From positions 1 to 9,952 of the forward strand of contig WLEX01000028.1 in assembly GCA_009704065.1 (NCBI GenBank): a stretch of 9,952 nt of DNA. The letters run 5' to 3'. The first letter of the stretch is position 1. Each line of letters starts with the position of its first letter. Source of the DNA: Actinomycetota bacterium (GTDB lineage Bacteria > Actinomycetota > Acidimicrobiia > Acidimicrobiales > Ilumatobacteraceae). This document shows positions 5,953-9,952 of this stretch, piece by piece. The notes beneath the pieces were generated by a model that ran no database searches, was not told where the DNA came from, and was given only the letters and a program-made list of their open reading frames with translations. The position numbers and the translations under genes are program-made.

Positions 5953-6311
5953 TGCCGATCAACCCATCGGAAGCCCTGCACGACGTTGGTGAGTTCATTC
6001 GCCAACAACGAGAGAGTGCACAAAAAAGTATTCGCGATCTTGCGAAATCTGCTGGTGTTTCGAATCCGTACTTGTCGCAAATCGAACGCGGCATGCGTCG
6101 ACCATCAGCCGACATTTTGCAGCAGATTGCACGAGCACTTGAAATTTCTGCTGAGACCTTGTACGTGCGTGCGGGCATTCTCGATGGCGATGCTCCAGTC
6201 ACCAGCAGTGTGCCCGAGGCGATCACCAACGACGTACGCCTCAGCGCCGAGCAAAAGCAGAGCCTTCTCTCGGTGTACCGATCTTTCGTTGGTAGCCCTG
6301 TCCCTGAGTAA
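5952..6311 (+). CDS. XRE-family helix-turn-helix transcriptional regulator
   Basis: This 119-residue protein has one Cro/C1-type HTH at about residues 11-70. It includes IRDLAKSAGVSNPYLSQIERG, where the recognition helix is SNPYLSQIERG, followed by RRPSADILQQIARALEISAETLY. The short tail (76-119) shows no enzyme or sensor domain. The RGD and RxxD signature of the cyclic-di-GMP-binding regulator BldD is not seen in the tail, so I do not call it BldD; it looks more like the short actinobacterial regulators of the Rv0474 type. Its ATG shares one base with the rsiG-like stop codon, so the two are translationally coupled and probably act in one regulatory circuit. Target genes are unknown. An inverted repeat before mshA is one possible site. 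Confidence 0.88.
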   Translation: MPINPSEALHDVGEFIRQQRESAQKSIRDLAKSAGVSNPYLSQIERGMRRPSADILQQIARALEISAETLYVRAGILDGDAPVTSSVPEAITNDVRLSAEQKQSLLSVYRSFVGSPVPE

Positions 6312-6337
6312 CAGCCCAGTCAAGGGAATCAGAACTC

Positions 6338-6349
6338 ACCTAGATAGGT
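6338..6349 (+). promoter_or_regulatory. Inverted repeat ACCTA-GA-TAGGT upstream of mshA
   Basis: Five-base perfect arms around a 2-base centre lie 10 bases before the mshA ATG. The right arm overlaps TAGGTT (6345-6350), a possible -10 element 9 bases from the ATG. It could be a repressor operator, but the arms are short. Confidence 0.3.
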
Positions 6350-6359
6350 TGATATCTGC

Positions 6360-7571
6360 ATGCGTCGTGTAGCCATTCTCTCGCTTCATACTTCGCCCCT
6401 TGCTCAGCCAGGTGTTGGCGATGGTGGCGGAATGAATGTGTATGTCCGAGAACTGGTGTCAGCCCTTGCACATGCTGGTGTCGATTGCACCACATATACA
6501 CGCACATGGCGAAATGATCTTCCCGCTGAAATTTTGGTGGAACCCAATCATCGCGTTGTGCATATCCCTGCAGGCGATATCGATATGCCGAAGGGGGACC
6601 TGATTTCCGTTGTCCCCGAATTCACCGAAGGCGTGTTGCGCCATATCAAAGCAAATGGAGGCACCGATGTCATCCATGCCAACTATTGGCTCAGTGGGCT
6701 CAGTGGTCACATACTGAAACATGAATTAGATGTTCCGTTAGTCAGCACATTTCATACGTTTGCACGAGTGAAAGCGCTTGGTGGCGACCCCGAATCAGAA
6801 CTGCGTGAACGTGCTGAGGCTGAAGTGATTGGTTGCTCCGATGCAATTTGTGTGAGCTGCACAGAAGAAGAACGTCAATTCATCCAGTTATATGGTCAGC
6901 CTCCTGGAAAAATTGAAATTGTTGCACCTGGTGTTGAACATGCATTCTTTGCCCCTGGCGATAAGCGTGGCGCGCGCAAGGCTCTCGATCTCGGAGATGG
7001 ACCCGTGCTGCTATTCGTTGGTCGTATTCAACCGTTAAAAGGTGCGGGCGTTGCTGTGCAATCGTTAGCGGCTCTTAATCGTCGCGATGCAACACTCATT
7101 ATTGTTGGCGGCGCAAGTGGACTCGACGGTGAAACCGAACTAGCACATGTTCATTCGGTGATTGAAGAACATGGTCTCGGCGATCAAGTTCGTTTCGTTG
7201 AACCGCAGGCTCATCATATTTTGTCTACGTATTATCGTGCTGCCGATGTTGTACTTGTACCAAGTCGTTCTGAAAGTTTTGGTCTTGTTGCACTAGAAGC
7301 AGCAGCATGCGGCACGCCTGTTGTTGCTAACGCTGTGGGCGGGCTTTTAACAATCGTTGAGCACGGCCGTACTGGTTTCTTAGTTGCTGATCGCAAGCCT
7401 GATGTTTTTGCGAAACATATTTCTGAACTTCTCGATAATCCTGCGCTTGCACATCAGATGTCTGTCAATGCAGCTGAACGAGCTCGTGGATACACATGGA
7501 GCTTCGCAGCAGCGCGGTTGCGTCGTGCATACGCCGATCTCACTTCGCGTGACCGCGTTGTGTGTAAGTAA
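6360..7571 (+). CDS. mshA: D-inositol-3-phosphate glycosyltransferase MshA (mycothiol synthesis)
   Basis: This 403-residue GT4 (GT-B fold) enzyme catalyses the first committed step of mycothiol synthesis, joining GlcNAc from UDP-GlcNAc to 1L-myo-inositol-1-phosphate in the cytoplasm. The N-terminal domain begins RRVAILSLHTSPL and has GDGGGMNVYVREL (20-32), HANYWLSGLSG and STFHTFARVK, all typical of MshA. The C-terminal nucleotide-sugar domain has VGRIQPLKG with Lys227, and the E-x7-E motif in ESFGLVALE (Glu305 and Glu313). It is a little shorter than mycobacterial MshA. A sucrose-phosphate-synthase-like GT4 is the main alternative, but the following YbjN-family gene matches the mshA-Rv0487 order of mycobacteria. 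A GT4 enzyme is certain; the MshA name is likely. Confidence 0.9.
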   Translation: MRRVAILSLHTSPLAQPGVGDGGGMNVYVRELVSALAHAGVDCTTYTRTWRNDLPAEILVEPNHRVVHIPAGDIDMPKGDLISVVPEFTEGVLRHIKANGGTDVIHANYWLSGLSGHILKHELDVPLVSTFHTFARVKALGGDPESELRERAEAEVIGCSDAICVSCTEEERQFIQLYGQPPGKIEIVAPGVEHAFFAPGDKRGARKALDLGDGPVLLFVGRIQPLKGAGVAVQSLAALNRRDATLIIVGGASGLDGETELAHVHSVIEEHGLGDQVRFVEPQAHHILSTYYRAADVVLVPSRSESFGLVALEAAACGTPVVANAVGGLLTIVEHGRTGFLVADRKPDVFAKHISELLDNPALAHQMSVNAAERARGYTWSFAAARLRRAYADLTSRDRVVCK

Positions 7572-7579
7572 GTAATTCA

Positions 7580-8041
7580 ATGAGCGAACTCTTTGGAAAC
7601 TCACATGTTGAATTGCTAGATCAGCAAATCTCCACTTGGTTACTTGCAATGCAAGAACGAAACGACACCATTGTCGCGGTTGATCGTGGTGAGGCAAATG
7701 AGCACAAGTGGTACGTGCGAATGCGCGGTGAAGAAAAAGAATTCACCACGGTGTGGCTCACTCTTGGCCAGCGCACTTTGCGGTATGAAACATATGTGAT
7801 GCCGGCACCAGAAGAAAATGCTGAACAGCTCTACGAGCATGTGTTGCGTCGTAACGAGTCTCTGGTGGGAGCCCATTTTTCCATTGGTATTGAAGATGCC
7901 ATCTTCTTGCGCGGTGAACTGCCATTGCGTTTAGTTGATGAAGACGAGCTCGATCGCGTGGTGGGAACGTTGTACGCCACTGTCGAACGAATTTTCCCCG
8001 TCATCATTCGAATTGGCTTTGCACGACACTTCGCCGACTAG
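7580..8041 (+). CDS. YbjN-domain protein
   Basis: This 153-residue soluble protein has the YbjN / type III secretion chaperone-like fold pattern: a helical start, then beta-strands such as KWYVRMRGEEKEFTTVWLTLGQRTLRYETYVMP. A helix with QLYEHVLRRNESLVGAHFSIGIEDAIFLRGELPL and a C-terminal helix LDRVVGTLYATVERIFPVIIRIGF follow. No catalytic motif is visible and the molecular role is unknown. The ATG is 8 bases after the mshA stop with no strong Shine-Dalgarno sequence, so it is probably cotranscribed with mshA, the same order as Rv0486-Rv0487. A link to mycothiol is guilt by association only. Confidence 0.85.
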   Translation: MSELFGNSHVELLDQQISTWLLAMQERNDTIVAVDRGEANEHKWYVRMRGEEKEFTTVWLTLGQRTLRYETYVMPAPEENAEQLYEHVLRRNESLVGAHFSIGIEDAIFLRGELPLRLVDEDELDRVVGTLYATVERIFPVIIRIGFARHFAD

Positions 8042-8088
8042 ATAATTTTCCGATTTCCCTATCGACCGCACACATATATGGGCCGGGA

Positions 8089-8118
8089 GACGGGGAGGTC
8101 GGGGAAGTCAGCCCCGTC
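8089..8118 (+). repeat. GC-rich inverted repeat between ybjN-like and proC
   Basis: GACGGGG (8089-8095) is complementary to CCCCGTC (8112-8118) with a 16-base loop. CGGGG (8100-8104) can instead pair with CCCCG (8112-8116), so two folds compete for the same right arm. There is no T-run, so a standard intrinsic terminator is not supported. Confidence 0.35.
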
Positions 8119-8135
8119 CCTGGCACCCCCGCCAT

Positions 8136-8141
8136 TAGTGT
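8136..8141 (+). promoter_or_regulatory. Candidate -10 element of proC
   Basis: TAGTGT is followed by 6 bases and then the proC ATG, with no Shine-Dalgarno sequence. It fits a leaderless start as at the other operon heads. Confidence 0.4.
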
Positions 8142-8147
8142 TGGCGC

Positions 8148-8942
8148 ATGACTTCACAGATTCCACGGCTCGTCATTATCGGCGGCGGCAACATGGGTAC
8201 CGCAATTGTGGGCGGGTTGGTCAATGGCGGCTGGGCTGCAGCAAGTATCACCGTGGTGGAACTCGATAGTGCGAAACGTGCCCAACTTGAATCTGATTTT
8301 GGTGTGCAAACAAGCGATGTAGTGGTGGCTGGTGAAGGCGCATTAATTGCAGTGAAGCCAGGTGACGCGGTAGCTGTATGTGCGCAAGTGGCGGCGCTCG
8401 GAACTGCACGTGTGTTGTCGATTGCGGCAGGAATATCTGCAGCAACATTGCAAACTTCTGCTGGCACTACAACCCATGTAGTTCGAGCGATGCCAAATAC
8501 GCCAGCGTTAGTCCGCGAAGGTGTCACTGCAATCTGCGGCAGCGACCTGTGTGGCGAGGAAGACTTCGCGTGGGCTGAATCGGTTCTCACAGCAGTGGGA
8601 GTTGTTGTGCGGGTTCCCGAAACACAAATGGATGCAGTCACTGCGGTAGCTGGCTCTGGACCCGGGTACCTATTTCTTATTGCCGAATCGATGTTGGCTG
8701 CTGCTCGGGCCGAAGGCTTGCCCGACGATGTGGCAGAAGTTCTGGTGCGTCAGTTGTTCCGCGGTGCCGGGATCTTGCTTGCAGGGTCTCCCGAAAGTCC
8801 TGCCACATTGCGTGAGCGAGTCACGTCTCCCAACGGCACCACAGCGGCCGGCTTGGCTGTAATGGAAGAAGCGAGCATTCGTGAAATCATGCACAACGTC
8901 GTTCGGGCCGCCGCTTCCCGCAGTGCTGAAATGGGCAAATAA
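8148..8942 (+). CDS. proC: Pyrroline-5-carboxylate reductase ProC
   Basis: This 264-residue enzyme reduces 1-pyrroline-5-carboxylate to L-proline with NAD(P)H, the last step of proline synthesis. The N-terminal Rossmann fold begins LVIIGGGNMGTAIVGGL, with the nucleotide-binding glycines at 12-14 and 17. VVRAMPNTPALVREG (residues 111-125) and VAGSGPGYLFLIAESM (167-182) are the conserved substrate-site segments. The family signature lies near residues 222-242 (LRERVTSPNGTTAAGLAVMEE). Length is normal and complete. It is probably transcribed alone: 106 bases of GC-rich spacer precede it, and a weak hairpin with a T-rich stretch follows. Confidence 0.97.
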   Translation: MTSQIPRLVIIGGGNMGTAIVGGLVNGGWAAASITVVELDSAKRAQLESDFGVQTSDVVVAGEGALIAVKPGDAVAVCAQVAALGTARVLSIAAGISAATLQTSAGTTTHVVRAMPNTPALVREGVTAICGSDLCGEEDFAWAESVLTAVGVVVRVPETQMDAVTAVAGSGPGYLFLIAESMLAAARAEGLPDDVAEVLVRQLFRGAGILLAGSPESPATLRERVTSPNGTTAAGLAVMEEASIREIMHNVVRAAASRSAEMGK

Positions 8943-8945
8943 AAC

Positions 8946-8978
8946 CCTCCAGAATTTTCTGAGGTATTTATGTTTTTT
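8946..8978 (+). terminator. Weak candidate intrinsic terminator of proC
   Basis: CCTC (8946-8949) pairs with GAGG (8961-8964) and AGA with TCT inside, with one bulged C. A T-rich tract ending in six T (8973-8978) follows. The stem is short and AT-rich inside, so efficiency is doubtful. Confidence 0.4.
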
Positions 8979-8997
8979 GACGGCACGCGTGTAATGT

Positions 8998-9013
8998 TGT
9001 GACACAGGTCACC
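8998..9013 (+). promoter_or_regulatory. CRP-like palindrome TGTGA-N6-TCACC
   Basis: The site matches 9 of 10 positions of the CRP/GlxR-type consensus TGTGA-N6-TCACA. As RNA, the same bases form a 5-bp hairpin, GTGAC (8999-9003) with GTCAC (9008-9012). It lies 135 bases before the downstream gene. Confidence 0.35.
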
Positions 9014-9014
9014 A

Positions 9015-9101
9015 GCACCGGGAAACCATTGCTGGGAGTCGCGCTCAGCAATGAGCTGCGCCGAGAGGACCGGTGCCGTCGGGGGGTTGGCACCGGTCCT
9101 C
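9015..9101 (+). other. Structured intergenic region with competing stems
   Basis: Two strong hairpins are visible: 9027-9036 with 9044-9053 (10 pairs, one G-T, 7-base loop) and 9065-9077 with 9089-9101 (13 perfect pairs, 11-base G-rich loop). In addition GCACCGG at 9015-9021 can pair with CCGGTGC at 9070-9076, enclosing the first hairpin and breaking the second. Such mutually exclusive pairing resembles an attenuator or riboswitch, but no known riboswitch core is recognised and no T-run follows the last stem. Alternatives are an independent small RNA or a plain bidirectional terminator. The remaining intergenic sequence to 9135 shows nothing else. Confidence 0.5.
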
Positions 9102-9135
9102 CCGTATGTCTGAGCTCAATTCACACTGCAACCAA

Positions 9136-9141
9136 TATGGT
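9136..9141 (+). promoter_or_regulatory. Candidate -10 element of the SAM hydrolase gene
   Basis: TATGGT is followed by 6 bases and then the ATG at 9148. If used, the transcript is leaderless and the structured region upstream is not part of this mRNA. Confidence 0.45.
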
Positions 9142-9147
9142 GAACAT

Positions 9148-9952
9148 ATGCATTCTCACGTGTCACTCCTGACCGATTACGGACTCAGCGACGAATTTGT
9201 TGGTGTCATGAAATGTGTCATCACCGACATGGCACCCCATGTACGAATTACTGATATTTCTCATGGTGTTCCTGCATTCGATGTTCGTGCTGGTTCTCTT
9301 GCATTAGCGCGCGCAATTCAATATGTCCCACCAGGAGTTGTTATTGCTGTTGTTGATCCTGGTGTTGGTTCCACTCGGCGTGCCATTGCCATTGAAATAG
9401 CTGAGGGTCGAGGAATTTTGCTCGGACCCGACAACGGACTTCTTGCATCGGCCGCTGCCATGACAGGTGGAGCGGAGCGAGTATTTGAGTTAACCAATGA
9501 TTCTTTGCATCTTGAAGCTCCTGGCGCAACGTTTGCTGGACGCGATGTGTTTGCACCTGTTGCTGCGTTTCTCTGTAACGGCGGTGCACTTGAAGAAGTA
9601 GGAATTGAAGTGGACACTGCAAGTGTGATGCCAGGCCTTGTGCCACTTCCCACTGTGGAAAAAAGCGATTCATACGGCGAGGGCTTGCGTTGTGAGGTCA
9701 CCTGGGTCGACGCATTTGGAAATTGCCAACTCAACATCGGACCGGAAGACATTGAGCAACATGGTGGCGTCATTCGCCTCATCATTGGCGACGATGTGCG
9801 CAGTGCTCGAGTAGTGAGTCATTTTGCCGATATCGATGGTGGCGCCATTGGCGCAGTAGTCGATTCGTACGGCATGGTGGCATTGTCGGTCGACCGTGGA
9901 TCAGCTGCGGAAACCCTGCGAATTGGGGCTGGAGATGCCGTTTTGGTGTTTG
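9148..9952 (+). CDS. SAM hydroxide adenosyltransferase (DUF62) family protein, 3' end outside window
   Basis: The frame is open for 268 codons to the window end, nearly the whole of this family. DUF62 enzymes hydrolyse S-adenosylmethionine to adenosine and methionine and are homologous to the fluorinase and chlorinase. The N-terminal LTDYGLSDEFVGVMK (8-22), DISHGVPAFDV, VVDPGVGSTRR (68-78) and LGPDNGLL segments are typical, as is the C-terminal domain with WVDAFGNCQLN. Of the Asp-Arg-His triad described for the hydrolases, Asp70 and Arg77 are present. The position expected for His in the usual TFHGRD motif is Ala130 (TFAGRD). It may thus be slower, use another base, or have a different nucleophile. 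The start is supported by a TATGGT element 6 bases upstream, and no SD is seen. Physiological role is unclear. Confidence 0.9.
   Translation, partial: MHSHVSLLTDYGLSDEFVGVMKCVITDMAPHVRITDISHGVPAFDVRAGSLALARAIQYVPPGVVIAVVDPGVGSTRRAIAIEIAEGRGILLGPDNGLLASAAAMTGGAERVFELTNDSLHLEAPGATFAGRDVFAPVAAFLCNGGALEEVGIEVDTASVMPGLVPLPTVEKSDSYGEGLRCEVTWVDAFGNCQLNIGPEDIEQHGGVIRLIIGDDVRSARVVSHFADIDGGAIGAVVDSYGMVALSVDRGSAAETLRIGAGDAVLVF

Noticed and set aside
8977..8997. TTGACG and TAATGT as a -35/-10 promoter pair
   Set aside because: The spacer is only 9 bases, far too short for a sigma-70 promoter; no acceptable partner at 16-18 bases was found for either element.
9065..9101. Minus-strand 6C RNA, because the loop read on the minus strand contains six C
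   Set aside because: 6C RNAs have two hairpins each with a C-rich loop; only one such loop is present here and the neighbouring hairpin loop is not C-rich.
8999..9171. Small open frame from GTG 8999 (57 codons) across the structured region
   Set aside because: No Shine-Dalgarno sequence, no recognisable protein, overlaps perfect inverted repeats and the start of the next gene; an open frame of this length is plausible by chance.

Overview
The window reads as ordinary, densely coded chromosome from an actinobacterium (Actinomycetota). The taxonomic markers are a mycothiol glycosyltransferase (mshA) followed directly by a YbjN-family gene, a proC gene nearby, an RsiG-type (cyclic-di-GMP-responsive anti-sigma) protein, frequent GTG starts, and a recurring TANNNT element placed for leaderless transcription. 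Base composition looks close to balanced rather than very GC-rich. That would suit a free-living Acidimicrobiia-like or similar lineage, but this placement is inference.

Left part (1-5204): a compact selenocysteine locus. A tRNA-Sec with UCA anticodon (selC, 1066-1161, +) abuts the stop codon of selB (elongation factor, minus strand) with no spacer. selA (Sec synthase) sits 3 bases upstream of selB in the same transcript. selD (selenophosphate synthetase) diverges from selA across 26 bases. SelD makes selenophosphate, SelA uses it to convert Ser-tRNA-Sec to Sec-tRNA-Sec, and SelB delivers that to UGA codons. No selenoprotein with an in-frame UGA is visible. The gene diverging from tRNA-Sec (1-1043, minus, cut by the window edge) is a thioredoxin-fold protein fused to a large conserved domain, with Cys at the redox positions.

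Middle part (5228-8041, +): a MoaD/ThiS-like small protein, an RsiG-like protein with one perfect and one nearly perfect cyclic-di-GMP-binding motif, and an XRE-type HTH regulator are linked by 1-base stop/start overlaps. mshA and a YbjN-family gene follow. The Gly-Gly codons of the MoaD-like protein also form the Shine-Dalgarno sequence of the rsiG-like gene.

Right part (8042-9952, +): proC, then a 205-base intergenic region with three inverted repeats, a CRP-like palindrome and mutually exclusive base pairings, then a SAM hydrolase (DUF62) family gene cut by the window end. The latter has Ala where the family's catalytic His is expected.

Most interesting: the RsiG-like gene, the unusual tRNA-Sec geometry, the overlapping divergent -10 elements between tRNA-Sec and the thioredoxin-fusion gene, and the structured RNA region after proC. 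I see no mobile element, CRISPR array or phage gene.
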